Source: Labilibacter marinus
GTDB taxonomy: Bacteria > Bacteroidota > Bacteroidia > Bacteroidales > Marinilabiliaceae
Assembly (NCBI RefSeq): GCF_001659685.2
Contig: NZ_LXYE02000029.1
Span: 1 to 64,000, forward strand
DNA length: 64,000 nucleotides
Reading direction: 5' to 3'
Every line of letters begins with the position of its first letter. The stretch's first letter is position 1. This document shows, piece after piece, positions 7,712 through 16,974 of this stretch. The translations under genes were made by a program, and so were the position numbers. The notes beneath the pieces are model-generated. The model made no database searches. It was not told where the DNA came from and saw only the letters and a list, made by a program, of their open reading frames with translations.

Positions 7712-8687
7712 AGTTTATGAAATTAGTATAATTTGAAACCATAACTTTATCTAAATTTACACCATGAAAAGGCTGCCAGTCTGTTTTTGTTTTAATTCTT
7801 CCCCATTTCATTTTTAAACGATAAAGTTGCCAAATAATTTTGGAAAAATTACCAGAAATAGATAATAGTTCTTGTTTAAAACAGGGATCGATACAGACTC
7901 TCGCAGTTTGGTAAAATTTATTTATAAAGATTTGTTTTTGCCACCATGTATATTTGTCGGATGGTTTTATATCGCTTTCAAATATATTTTTTAAAATTTT
8001 AAATTTTTCTTTATCCCTTTTTAAATTATCAAAGTTATTGCCTACACTTTGTTCTCCATGCAAACGATAAATAAAAGCACAACGGCTATCGTGGGCAGGA
8101 TAGGGCTCTTTTTGTGCTATACGCCAAAGATAGAGCCAATCCTCACTTGTAATGATATCTTCTGGCCATGGGCCAACACTGTCTAGAAAATCTCTACGGA
8201 ATAACATTCCTGGAATAGTGATAAACAATCCCCAAATCATCCAGTGCCATAAAGGTTTATTTTGCGGGAAGTTATGGTAGTTTAATATGACATTATCCTT
8301 AGGAATCCATTGTTCATTCTCCTCCGAGGCATAAAAATAGGGGCCTGTTATATATCCTTTATCTGATTTTTCCAGAGTTTCAACTTGCACCTCTAAGGTA
8401 TTGGAAGTCATCAGGTCGTCGGAGTCAAAGAACTTGATATAGCTGCCCGTGGCTATTTTTAGTCCGGTATTGCGTGCTGCCCCGGGGCCTTTACCATCGT
8501 TGGTCAATAGAATTAATTTGTCACCGTAGGTTTCCTTTAGCCACTCTAAGGTTTCGTCGGTACTATGGTCGTCTACTACGATAATTTCGTGAACGGGTAG
8601 GGTTTGACGAAGGATATTGTCAATGGTGGTGCCGATGAGGTGGCGGCGGTTGTATGTAGGTATGATAATAGAGACGGTTTTTTCCAC
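7704..8687 (-). CDS. glycosyltransferase family 2 protein
   Basis: A 327-residue GT2 enzyme with classic motifs: VSIIIPTYNRRHLIGTTI (residues 5-22), IIVVDDHSTDET, GPGAARNTGL, and the DSDD metal-binding motif at residues 88-91. SEDWLYLWRIA about residues 180-190 carries the predicted catalytic acid and the usual W. It is soluble or peripherally membrane-bound. The start codon is GTG. It sits at the 5' end of a coupled block (this gene, GT92, sulfotransferase), with a 446-base non-coding stretch upstream that separates it from the RhuM gene and may hold a local promoter. Confidence 0.87.
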   Translation of the reverse strand: MEKTVSIIIPTYNRRHLIGTTIDNILRQTLPVHEIIVVDDHSTDETLEWLKETYGDKLILLTNDGKGPGAARNTGLKIATGSYIKFFDSDDLMTSNTLEVQVETLEKSDKGYITGPYFYASEENEQWIPKDNVILNYHNFPQNKPLWHWMIWGLFITIPGMLFRRDFLDSVGPWPEDIITSEDWLYLWRIAQKEPYPAHDSRCAFIYRLHGEQSVGNNFDNLKRDKEKFKILKNIFESDIKPSDKYTWWQKQIFINKFYQTARVCIDPCFKQELLSISGNFSKIIWQLYRLKMKWGRIKTKTDWQPFHGVNLDKVMVSNYTNFINCE

Positions 8688-9133
8688 AAATTATAAGTTT
8701 TACTGCTTCGCAGACTTTTGAACCGCGAATTTAACGAAATGAATGAAATGAATTCAATAATGCCTTTAAAACAGACTTTTAATTGTTAATTTAGCGAATT
8801 GTTACTGTTGTGCAGTTAATGTTACTTTAAGTTCTTTGTAAATCACTGCTTACTGTCCACTGAGTACGTAGTTATTTTTTGTACGCGAAACGACTTAAAG
8901 GAGTTCAGTAATACCTTATAAAGTCAAGTTTATATTATTAATTATACAGATTAATACGAATTTATATTACTGCTATGTGGGTTTGTAATGGTAATAAGAT
9001 CATTGGTCAGTAGTCATTAGTTATGATGGATTGTAGCATTTAGGTGAAGGGATTTATAGGTATAAAAGTAACATGTTTCAGAGTGTATAAAGGTCGTTAA
9101 GTTGAAAGGGCACTTCGCTTTTAGGTTAATAAA
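8688..9133. other. intergenic region with several short repeat families
   Basis: A 446-base gap inside the glycan operon. It contains a small perfect hairpin CTGCTTCGCAG at 8702-8712, degenerate GCGAATTTAACGAA-type repeats (8719-8800), CTGCTTACTGTCCACTGAGTA (8846-8866, the CTACTGT family) and GGTCAGTAGTCATTAGTTATG (9004-9024). AAAGGTA-type words follow at 9052-9095. No gene, promoter pair or factor-independent terminator is convincing here. Confidence 0.45.
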
Positions 9134-10123
9134 CTATTTTCCTTTTAAACGTTTTATTTCTTTGTCGAAATCGGATTCATAGTTTTTATCCTGAATTCTC
9201 CTGTATTTGTTATATTCTAGTTCTGCTTTTAGTTTTGCTTCTAATGTAGAAATTTTTCCCTTGTCTTTGAGTATAGGGAAACTCGATAATTCCAAGAACT
9301 GATGCAAAAAAATAATCCATTCTTCCATAGAAGTTGGAATTTGCCTTTGAGCCCTACTCTCAGCTAAGTCGAGATATGCAGACACAATTCGGTTAAGTTC
9401 TTTAATATGCTGCTCATTGAGATAGTTCTTTGCTATCACAACATCTGATTTTAGTATTTTTCCATCAGGAGCATGTTTCCAGTTAGACAAGCCCATATAT
9501 AACTTTGTTGCATCTGCCGATGAGTATATTATCTCAGCAGCTGTTTTTCCGGTTATTGCCCAATGCAATTTGTTTTGAACTGTTGCGAAGAAATCTTTTG
9601 TAACCCCATCCGATTTACTATAGTCAATGGATAGTGCATAAATATCTGTTATTTTTTGATAGAACCTTCGTTCACTTGCACGAATTTCTCGAATTCTTTC
9701 AATTAATTCATCGAAATAATCTTTCCCGAATTTTTTTCCTTGTTTTAACCGTTCATCATCTAAAACAAATCCTTTGGTTATAAACTCTGTGAGTACTTTA
9801 GTTGCCCATATTCTAAATTTTGTTGCTTTGCTTGAGTTTACCCGGTATCCAACAGCTATTATTGCATCTAAATTGTAAAATCTAGTTTTGTATTTTTTAC
9901 CATCTTCAGCAGTATGTTCCAAAATGGAACTAACTGAATTATCCTCCAATTCACCACTTTCAAAAATGTTTTTTAGGTGTTTTGTTACGGCAGGCCTTTG
10001 AACACCAAAAAGTTCTGCTAACTTCTTTTGTGTCATCCAAAAAGTTTCATCATGATATAGTACCTCAATCCGGAGGTTACCATCATCTGCCTGATAAAAT
10101 ATTATTTCAGATTCCTTTGCCAT
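9134..10123 (-). CDS. RhuM family protein
   Basis: A 329-residue member of the virulence-protein RhuM family, widespread in bacteria near defence islands, mobile elements and fimbrial loci; the biochemical role is unknown. Visible features are an N-terminal strand pair (IIFYQADDGNLRIEVLYHDETFWMTQKKLAELFGV, a helix-turn-helix-like Bro-N/ANT-type segment), a stretch AIIAVGYRVNSSKATKFRIWAT typical of RhuM and Bro-like proteins, and a conserved KDFFATVQNKLHWAITGKTAAEII block. The length is full. The gene interrupts the row of glycosyltransferases and is bordered by repeats, so it is probably a hitchhiker and not part of glycan synthesis. Confidence 0.85.
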   Translation of the reverse strand: MAKESEIIFYQADDGNLRIEVLYHDETFWMTQKKLAELFGVQRPAVTKHLKNIFESGELEDNSVSSILEHTAEDGKKYKTRFYNLDAIIAVGYRVNSSKATKFRIWATKVLTEFITKGFVLDDERLKQGKKFGKDYFDELIERIREIRASERRFYQKITDIYALSIDYSKSDGVTKDFFATVQNKLHWAITGKTAAEIIYSSADATKLYMGLSNWKHAPDGKILKSDVVIAKNYLNEQHIKELNRIVSAYLDLAESRAQRQIPTSMEEWIIFLHQFLELSSFPILKDKGKISTLEAKLKAELEYNKYRRIQDKNYESDFDKEIKRLKGK

Positions 10124-10177
10124 AAAAAATAATTTTCAGTTTAGTTTCAATTCCTCAGATACTCGTATGGAATATAA

Positions 10178-10936
10178 TTACTTCCCTTTAAAACAATACA
10201 CCGCCCATAAATATACCTGCTCTTTTATTGGAAGATGGGATATGTAATTACGTGCAATTTTTCTGTTTTCTTTATGAAAAGCTTCTTTTGTGGAAACAGT
10301 TTTACTTTCATCATGCAATCTGAAAGCCGACAGATTTTTGTTGATTACATTTGGCTTTCCAAATTGTAAATACATTCTTAAAAAGTATTCGTGATCGAAA
10401 GAGTAATGTAATTTTTGGTTTAATAATCCCACTTTATCAATAATTTCTTTCTTCCAAAAGGTAGAGGGCTGCAGTATGGCAAAACTTGCTCCCCTCGCAA
10501 AATGGTTTAACCACTCTTTGTTTGAGGGGGGGATATTACAGGTATAACTACCTATTGTTTTACTTTGGGCATCAATAGTAGAGCAATTACCAGTTAGCCA
10601 ATTGGTTTGTTTGTTTTTAAATTGATCACTTACTAGCTTTAAAGTGTCGGGTTGTAACAGGTCGTCGCTATTGAGCCAACAGATAATATCTCCTGTTGCT
10701 TTTTGAAAACCTTTGTTAATCGCATGACTTTGTCCATCATCTTTTTCACTTATCCAGTAGGCCAGTTTATCTTGGTGTTTTTTGATGATATCAACAGAGT
10801 TATCGGTACTGCCTCCATCAATAATGATATATTCTAATTTTGGATAGTTCTGATCTAAAACCGATAGAATGGTTTCTTCTAAGAATTTACCTTGGTTAAA
10901 ACTGGGGGTAATGATGCTTATTTTTAGGTTTTTCAC
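10178..10936 (-). CDS. glycosyltransferase family 2 protein
   Basis: A 252-residue GT2 protein of the WcaA-like group. Motifs are [18 protein letters not shown] (start), [29 protein letters not shown] and CWLNSDDLL (DxD equivalent NSDD). SFDHEYFLRMYLQFGK near residue 180 is the usual catalytic and acceptor region. The start codon is GTG. It is short, with no membrane helix, so it works as a cytoplasmic enzyme. The same GGSTDNS-plus-NSDD type recurs in two other GT2 genes of the cluster, suggesting duplication. It lies 142 bases downstream of a GT4 gene. Confidence 0.85.
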   Translation of the reverse strand: MKNLKISIITPSFNQGKFLEETILSVLDQNYPKLEYIIIDGGSTDNSVDIIKKHQDKLAYWISEKDDGQSHAINKGFQKATGDIICWLNSDDLLQPDTLKLVSDQFKNKQTNWLTGNCSTIDAQSKTIGSYTCNIPPSNKEWLNHFARGASFAILQPSTFWKKEIIDKVGLLNQKLHYSFDHEYFLRMYLQFGKPNVINKNLSAFRLHDESKTVSTKEAFHKENRKIARNYISHLPIKEQVYLWAVYCFKGK

Positions 10937-11078
10937 TTATTAGTATATTTGTCCGCGGATTCAGCAGATTTTACAGATTGTAATTGTGTGTGCAGCTCGA
11001 TTGATCATTTGCTCAAATTGTTAGTTACTCTTATTAGAGCCCTAAACTCATATGACCTAAATTCAAAAATTAAACATT

Positions 11079-12392
11079 CTAAAGTCTAGCTCCTAAAACC
11101 TTATTGTAAAGTTCCCAATATGCTTCAACCTCTCTCTCCTTATTAAAATTTTTTCTTACAAAGGGGATTGCAGATTGGGCGATTGCTTCTACTTCTTTTC
11201 TATTTTTTTCCAGATAGAGTATTTTATCGGCTAATGCTAGACTGTTTCCTTTTTCTACCAACCAACCACTGATTCCTTCTTTTACAGAATCAGGAATACC
11301 ACCTGTGTTGAAACCAATAACGGGAGTTCCGCAGGCCATAGATTCAATGGCTGTTAGACCAAAGGCTTCGTATAAGGATGGAATAATAAATATGTCGGTA
11401 GCACCATAAACTTCTGCCAGTTCATTGGCATTTAACCTGCCAGTAAAATGGATGGGAGGGAGGTGAGAGGTATCTGTATCCAGCTTTCCTGCTCCAAATA
11501 CCAGGCAATGAATATTGTTGTTTTTTTCTTTTATCAGCCTTAGGGCCACCATTAGTTCAAGAAAACCTTTTCTTCGGTTTGTAAAATCAGCTGCACCAAA
11601 ACAGATAACAAAGGCATTTTTCGGAATGTTATACTTCGCCAATAAACTATTCCTATTGTTCGATGGTTTAAAGGTGTTGAAATCGATACTATAGTGGATG
11701 GTCTGGAAACTTTTTGCTGAAGCAAACAATGGACTAAGTTGTGCTTCGTGTGTAATCCATGTGCTGTCGCCCACAATATGCAGGTTCTTATTTTTTAAAG
11801 CGTTGAATTTTGTTTCCCAGTTTTTTAAAGCCAGATCACCTTTGCTATTGGTTCCGAGTTGAGGGCAGGTATTGCACTCCTTTTTATATCTTTTGCATTC
11901 CCAGCTATAATGACAGCCTCCTGTCATCGGGTTTTGGTCGTGCAATGTCCATATAATAGGTGTGTTATCAGGGATAGAATTAAAAAAAGAGGGATAGTCT
12001 ATCCATTTAGCTACCCAATGCAGGTGGATAATATCTGGTAATTTATTTGAGAACCATTTATAAGGACTTTTATAATATTGCCAGGCAGTATGAAACTGCT
12101 CAAATTCCTTTGGGCAATCCTTTATGTGTTTTTTAATAGCAGCATAATATTTTCTTGCTTTAAAGGAGTTGCTTAGTTTGGTTAAAGGATTTTTGTTTAA
12201 TGTTATTGGGTGAAAGGCCTGATAGTGACCTTTATGTTTTAACCTTTGTTGCTTCTGACCATTAGTAAGGTCTTGCATATAGTTAAAGCGGCCTACAATA
12301 TGGTCATTTTGAGTTAAGAGGTTTGTAAAGAGGTTTATGGCTCCGTAGGCGGCTCCTCCTTGTAAAAAGGTATTAAAAAATGAAACTCTCAT
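11079..12392 (-). CDS. glycosyltransferase family 4 protein
   Basis: A 437-residue retaining GT-B glycosyltransferase. The N-terminal domain begins MRVSFFNTFLQGGAAYGAINLF; the C-terminal donor domain carries the GT4 signature LYEAFGLTAIESMACGTPVIGFNTGGIPDSV with the EX7E motif. A WTLHDQNPMTGGCHYSWECKRYKKECNTCPQLG block is typical of a GT4 subfamily found in O-antigen and exopolysaccharide loci, and its Cys residues may bind zinc. I chose the ATG at 12392 over an in-frame TTG 12 bases upstream because it leaves one base after the upstream stop. It is followed by GT2 10178-10936. Confidence 0.88.
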   Translation of the reverse strand: MRVSFFNTFLQGGAAYGAINLFTNLLTQNDHIVGRFNYMQDLTNGQKQQRLKHKGHYQAFHPITLNKNPLTKLSNSFKARKYYAAIKKHIKDCPKEFEQFHTAWQYYKSPYKWFSNKLPDIIHLHWVAKWIDYPSFFNSIPDNTPIIWTLHDQNPMTGGCHYSWECKRYKKECNTCPQLGTNSKGDLALKNWETKFNALKNKNLHIVGDSTWITHEAQLSPLFASAKSFQTIHYSIDFNTFKPSNNRNSLLAKYNIPKNAFVICFGAADFTNRRKGFLELMVALRLIKEKNNNIHCLVFGAGKLDTDTSHLPPIHFTGRLNANELAEVYGATDIFIIPSLYEAFGLTAIESMACGTPVIGFNTGGIPDSVKEGISGWLVEKGNSLALADKILYLEKNRKEVEAIAQSAIPFVRKNFNKEREVEAYWELYNKVLGARL

Positions 12393-12393
12393 T

Positions 12394-13311
12394 TTAATCT
12401 TCAAGGTATTTTACCGGGTTAAACTCATTTTTTTTAAAGCCAAAGATACAACGTTGTAATAGGCCCCAAAACCATTTTTCTTTTATAGAATCTGGATGTG
12501 CAGTTGTAAAATTAATAAGTAGGTTTAGACTATTAAATACTTTTTTTTCAAGTCTTGCATTGTAGGTTTTGTATTTAACTAGTTCAATATCTAATTCTTT
12601 TATTTTGCGTTTAAAAGATTCTAATGAGTTTAAGCTATTGGTTATAGCAAACTTAATAAGCGTATTTCTTATTTCTTCAGATAAATTAACGTAATTAAAA
12701 CTTTTACAATCGGAATGAAACCTTAGTCCAGCTATATATTCCTTAAATATTACTGGTTTATATCCTGCTTTTTCCATACGTAACCAATAGTCCAAATCAA
12801 CAACATTAACTGGTGCAAAAACTCCTGTTTTCTGATAAATTTCTTTTTTGATAAAGGTACAAGGATGATATATCCAGCAACCGTTTAGAAAAGAATACCC
12901 TCCTATTGGCTTAGGGAGTGTTGGTATTATTTCTGCTTTAACCTTAGAATTTTCGTTAAGCACATAAATGCCTCCTGTTACCCAATCAGGACACTCATTA
13001 TTTATGATAAATTGTTTAAGCTTTGTTAAAGCGCCATCCAGTAATATATCATCAGAATTAACTACTCCAATATAGTCACCGGTACAATGCTGCAAACCAA
13101 TATTTAATGCATCATAAGTCCCATTGTCTTTTTTTGATTGCCAATATCTAATGTTATTTTCAAATTGTCGTATTACTTCAACAGAAGTATCTGTACTGCC
13201 TCCATCTATAATAATTATCTCAATCTCTTCATTCTGATTAATTAAAGAGGTGAGATTTTCTTTTAAATATTTTCCCTGGTTATAGCTTGGGACTATGATT
13301 GAAAACTTCAT
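12394..13311 (-). CDS. glycosyltransferase family 2 protein
   Basis: A 305-residue GT2 of the same subtype as the two genes on either side of its block: [63 protein letters not shown]-terminal region of about 90 residues, rich in Lys and Leu, is probably helical and peripheral. The protein ends close to the GT4 start (1-base gap) and starts 14 bases after the GT61 gene, so it belongs to a compact transcription block. Donor unknown. Confidence 0.86.
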   Translation of the reverse strand: MKFSIIVPSYNQGKYLKENLTSLINQNEEIEIIIIDGGSTDTSVEVIRQFENNIRYWQSKKDNGTYDALNIGLQHCTGDYIGVVNSDDILLDGALTKLKQFIINNECPDWVTGGIYVLNENSKVKAEIIPTLPKPIGGYSFLNGCWIYHPCTFIKKEIYQKTGVFAPVNVVDLDYWLRMEKAGYKPVIFKEYIAGLRFHSDCKSFNYVNLSEEIRNTLIKFAITNSLNSLESFKRKIKELDIELVKYKTYNARLEKKVFNSLNLLINFTTAHPDSIKEKWFWGLLQRCIFGFKKNEFNPVKYLED

Positions 13312-13325
13312 AATCAGATTATAGG

Positions 13326-14315
13326 TTATAAATGAAGTTCTTTAAGTTTTCTATTAAATTGTTGAACATCAACCTCTATATCATTAAAATTATCTACTTT
13401 ACCAATAGCTTTGGAGGAAATATAATTCCAAGTTATACTAAAAATATTAGATAATTCGAAATAGCAGAAAGGTTGACTATCAATTTTTTTGTTACGAATT
13501 TCAAGAACGGTACTGTGGGGTGGCATAAACATTAAGTTAGTATGGCCTGCTCCATGCAGTGCAATTAAAGAAGTTGTTTCGCTGAACAGTTTAATTTGTT
13601 GAGTGAATGTCAAATCTTCAGCATTAATAATTTCATAGTTGAATTGATTAAGTATGGGTATAATTTTGTCTTCATTTACAACTTTCCGATATTTTGCTTT
13701 TTTTCTTGAAATATAGATTCGTCTTCCACAATCTTCCTGTGAAACCAGGGCATTCTTCTTTAGGTTAAACGCAAGTTCCTGCTGAAATTCAGGGTTAATG
13801 ATTCCCCAATAAGGTTCAGTTTTAATGGTATAAACTTTATCTGCAATTAAGGTGGTCGTTTCATCTATAAAAGTAGGTTCAATCTCTAATAAATGGAGGG
13901 ATTCTTTTATATACGTAAACTTCTTAAAACGATTGGGTATAATTACAGAGGCTATGGGGTTATGTTTATGCAAATGCCAAATTCTTGGTAGGGTTTCGCA
14001 TAACCAATGATAGTAATTGCCACTCCAACTGTCGTATACCCATATTATGTTATCGTTAAATCTTATTTTTTTATTGATGTATTTACTCTTAATATAAAGG
14101 TAGGTTTTCTGAATAAAGGATAGTTGTTTATTGTCGAATGATTTATAAAGCCCAGTAGGAATGTATCTTCCTTTAACAAAAAGGTGATTTGTTGGAGTTA
14201 TTAGAGTTTTGTTATATGGTACAATTTTATGGCTTGGAATATTTATATTCCAGTAATTGTTAATTTCCGGAACTTTTAAATGATGATTGTTTTTCTTGTA
14301 TAAATATTGTTGCAT
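13326..14315 (-). CDS. glycosyltransferase family 61 protein
   Basis: A 329-residue protein with the GT61 (former DUF563) pattern: WVYDSWSGNYYHWLCETLPRIW near residue 92, and a C-terminal IALHGAGHTNLMFMPPHSTVLEI signature that forms the nucleotide-sugar site. In plants and animals GT61 enzymes add xylose, arabinose or GlcNAc; bacterial ones occur in capsule clusters with unknown donors. YISRKKAKYRKVVNE fits the family's conserved middle. It sits 15 bases after one GT2 gene and 14 bases before the next. Confidence 0.83.
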   Translation of the reverse strand: MQQYLYKKNNHHLKVPEINNYWNINIPSHKIVPYNKTLITPTNHLFVKGRYIPTGLYKSFDNKQLSFIQKTYLYIKSKYINKKIRFNDNIIWVYDSWSGNYYHWLCETLPRIWHLHKHNPIASVIIPNRFKKFTYIKESLHLLEIEPTFIDETTTLIADKVYTIKTEPYWGIINPEFQQELAFNLKKNALVSQEDCGRRIYISRKKAKYRKVVNEDKIIPILNQFNYEIINAEDLTFTQQIKLFSETTSLIALHGAGHTNLMFMPPHSTVLEIRNKKIDSQPFCYFELSNIFSITWNYISSKAIGKVDNFNDIEVDVQQFNRKLKELHL

Positions 14316-14330
14316 TGCATTGCTTTGGTT

Positions 14331-15287
14331 CTAATTTTCGTTCCAGTTAGCATTACTTGGGTTCGATATGCCTACTGTTTTGAGTGGGTCGGAGGAATTA
14401 ATACTAAAAAAAGCTCTTTTGATGGCACCTAAAAACCATCTTTTTCTCATTAATAGTGGGTGCTTTAAAACATGTAATAGGATTAATTTAATTGAATTTA
14501 GTCGATCAGAACCGGATATTGACTGATGTATTTTTCTTTGAATTATTAATTGCTTGATAAAGCATATAATTGATTTAACTTCCTTTTTACTCTGAATGCC
14601 TTTTTTGTTTGTGAAGTCCTGTATTATTCTCAAATGTTCTTCTGTTAATTTAATTCGATCATTGCTTTTACAATTTTGATGCAGCCTTAAGTTTGCTATT
14701 GTTTTATCTATAACGAATGGTTTTATCTTATTATCTTCAAGTTTTAACCAATATGCTAGATCCATCATATGGTATTTATCAAAACCACCAAATTTGTAAT
14801 ATAAATCAATACTAAGACAGACAGTTGGGTGAGAAATCCAACACTCGGCAAGAAATGTATAACCTAACACAGGCTTTGGACTAGTAGGTTGGTAAGTACC
14901 TGTAATAGTACTTTTTTTATTTATATAATTTATGCCTCCACAAAACCATTTTGTATCAGGATAAGATTCAATTTTATTAGCTAAAATTTCTAAAGCGTCT
15001 GGTGTTAAAGTATCATCTGAATTAACAACCATCCAATAATCCCCTGTAGCTTTTGCTAAACCTTTATTGTCGGCATCATATGTACCTTTGTCAGGTTCAC
15101 AAACCCAATATTCTATTTCTGTGTTATATTTCTTTAAAATTTCAACTGTATTATCAGTACTGCCACCATCAATAATTATTAATTCGTAGTTTTTATAACT
15201 TTGATTAATAATAGATAAAATAGTTTCTTCTATATATTGCCCTTGGTTGAAACTTGGAGTTATTATTGAGAATTTAGGATTAATCAT
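14331..15287 (-). CDS. glycosyltransferase family 2 protein
   Basis: A 318-residue GT2 enzyme. I chose the ATG at 15285-15287 because it begins the domain directly ([16 protein letters not shown]) and overlaps the upstream stop in an ATGATTAA arrangement (8 bases). A further upstream ATG would add 23 residues and overlap the upstream gene by 77 bases. Motifs are [41 protein letters not shown] and [11 protein letters not shown]. It is close in layout to 12394-13311, including the C-terminal basic Leu-rich extension and the final [14 protein letters not shown], so the two are probable paralogues. Confidence 0.86.
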   Translation of the reverse strand: MINPKFSIITPSFNQGQYIEETILSIINQSYKNYELIIIDGGSTDNTVEILKKYNTEIEYWVCEPDKGTYDADNKGLAKATGDYWMVVNSDDTLTPDALEILANKIESYPDTKWFCGGINYINKKSTITGTYQPTSPKPVLGYTFLAECWISHPTVCLSIDLYYKFGGFDKYHMMDLAYWLKLEDNKIKPFVIDKTIANLRLHQNCKSNDRIKLTEEHLRIIQDFTNKKGIQSKKEVKSIICFIKQLIIQRKIHQSISGSDRLNSIKLILLHVLKHPLLMRKRWFLGAIKRAFFSINSSDPLKTVGISNPSNANWNEN

Positions 15288-15969
15288 GTGTGTCTTGGTT
15301 ATCTTTAATTGTATACTTTGAAATAAAATCTTCAACATTGTAGAAGAATTTTTCAATCTCCTGAAGATTTTCTTTAGCTTCCCATTCCCACCATTTTATT
15401 TTATTAAGCTGTGATATTTGTTCAGCTGAATATCGGTATTTTATTATTTGTATAGGACAACCTACTGCAATAGCGTACGGAGGGATGTCTTTTGAAACAA
15501 CTGCTCCTGCACCAATAATAGCTCCATTTCCAATTTTAACTCCATCTAACACAGTTACATTAGCACCAATAAACACATCGCTCCCAATTTCAATTGGTTT
15601 AAATTCTTCAATTTTATTTTCTTTCGAAAGAGCAATTTTGTTCGGGCTGTAGGTTGAATAAAACATAGGATGAGTAGATAAGCCATTTGTTGGATGAATT
15701 CCTAAGCCACTTCGAAAATTAGGTCCAATTGAACAAAAATTGCCTATGGATGTAAATTGGATAAATGAATTATGAGCTAAATAAGTATAATTGCCAATTG
15801 ATACCTCGTTCATGTAGGAGGGAGAAAGTATATTGGCCGTATTATTAACTCGTGTATTGTTAAGGTTTTTTCTGATTGTAAAAAAGCAAGTTTTACCATC
15901 TCTTAAATTTTTAAGATCAGGATAAAATTTCTCTGCAAAGTAATATACTATTGCTTTTATAAACTTCAT
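15280..15969 (-). CDS. CatB-type hexapeptide acyltransferase
   Basis: A 229-residue left-handed beta-helix acyltransferase of the xenobiotic/CatB-related O-acetyltransferase type. Hexapeptide repeats run from [17 protein letters not shown] to [40 protein letters not shown] loop containing [18 protein letters not shown] between the coils holds the predicted catalytic His. It probably acetylates a hydroxyl or amino group of a sugar of the glycan. It is also a candidate to N-acetylate an amino-sugar nucleotide, but NeuD/PglD-type sequence features are absent. It is coupled to the downstream GT2 by 8 bases and lies 12 bases after the DUF115-like gene. Confidence 0.82.
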   Translation of the reverse strand: MKFIKAIVYYFAEKFYPDLKNLRDGKTCFFTIRKNLNNTRVNNTANILSPSYMNEVSIGNYTYLAHNSFIQFTSIGNFCSIGPNFRSGLGIHPTNGLSTHPMFYSTYSPNKIALSKENKIEEFKPIEIGSDVFIGANVTVLDGVKIGNGAIIGAGAVVSKDIPPYAIAVGCPIQIIKYRYSAEQISQLNKIKWWEWEAKENLQEIEKFFYNVEDFISKYTIKDNQDTHD

Positions 15970-15981
15970 TTTAAATATAAG

Positions 15982-16857
15982 TTATGATAACTCAAGCCGT
16001 TCAAATGCATCTATAAAAGAGTTTGGAGTAGCATTATATATTTTTGAATCCAAATACTTGGAATACATTTCAAGTATCTGAAACCCCTCAAACATTAAGG
16101 CGAAAGCACGAAGTAATTCATGCATTTTAAAGGTGATGTTGGAAGAGCCTTTTATAAAAGGGGAAGGCATGACTTTATTTATTGAGTAGAAATGTGGTGT
16201 GTTGTGATATACAATATTATCATTCCCAACAAACGCATGATTATGCAAGGACATATCTGCTCCGATTAAAAAAATAGTTTTAAATCCTAGGTTCAAAGCT
16301 TGGAATATAGCTGCAATTAGTACATTTTGATAATGCGGGTGGGATTGGTTTTTTTTATATGAATTAAATGTTGAAGATGTAATGTTATTGCAGCCATTAT
16401 TTCTATAAAAATAAACGCTTATGTTTTTATTTTGGCTTAGATCTAGAATGTTCCAATCTTTAGCTTGATGTGGTAATAATAAGTTTATTTTCCAAGTGGC
16501 CTTTTGTAATGCGTTTATTGTAGGTGCATATTCTTGATATTTCGAATCAGAAATGTTTTTATCCCAAAAAATTGGGTCTGCTATCACGTAAAAATTAGGT
16601 TTATAAGCTGTAAATTCCTTTGAAGCACCAAATGTGTTTAGGCAAAAGAGAACCTTATCCTTCAAAAAAGAAGATTGTTGATTTATTGTTTTAGTTAGGG
16701 ATGGACCATTACCCAGTATAAGTGCACTATTATTACTATTTATATTTATTTCTTTTGTTAGTATTGAAATATCTTCTACTATGTAGTCGTTATTTTTTTT
16801 ATTTAACGAAACTACAAGTTTTAGTAATATAGGTGGAAGGAAATCTTTAAAATTCAT
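15982..16857 (-). CDS. DUF115/GT42-like protein, candidate nonulosonate transferase
   Basis: A 291-residue protein with the GNGPSL loop at residues 49-54 (LILGNGPSLTKTI), a YVIADPIFW strand near 90, and a LIAAIFQALNLGFKTIFLIGADMS segment at about 180-203. The same order (GNGPSL, then a late SGxxMCAxAIALGYKEIYLSGIDF-type segment) is known in Campylobacter CST-I/II sialyltransferases (GT42), and GNGPSL is shared by DUF115/Maf proteins that act on flagellin nonulosonates. It lies 117 bases downstream of the CMP-nonulosonate synthetase gene. I therefore infer that it moves the nonulosonic acid onto the glycan, as an alternative to a DUF115 protein of unknown role. Identity to either family was not measured. 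Confidence 0.6.
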   Translation of the reverse strand: MNFKDFLPPILLKLVVSLNKKNNDYIVEDISILTKEININSNNSALILGNGPSLTKTINQQSSFLKDKVLFCLNTFGASKEFTAYKPNFYVIADPIFWDKNISDSKYQEYAPTINALQKATWKINLLLPHQAKDWNILDLSQNKNISVYFYRNNGCNNITSSTFNSYKKNQSHPHYQNVLIAAIFQALNLGFKTIFLIGADMSLHNHAFVGNDNIVYHNTPHFYSINKVMPSPFIKGSSNITFKMHELLRAFALMFEGFQILEMYSKYLDSKIYNATPNSFIDAFERLELS

Positions 16858-16974
16858 TTATTTTATGGTATTAAACTTTGATCAAATAGTGTATTTGTTT
16901 TCTTTAATCCAATAGTTAACTATAACTTATAGATTGATTTAGTAACTGTTGTGAGTGCGCGTGTTATATTTTTT

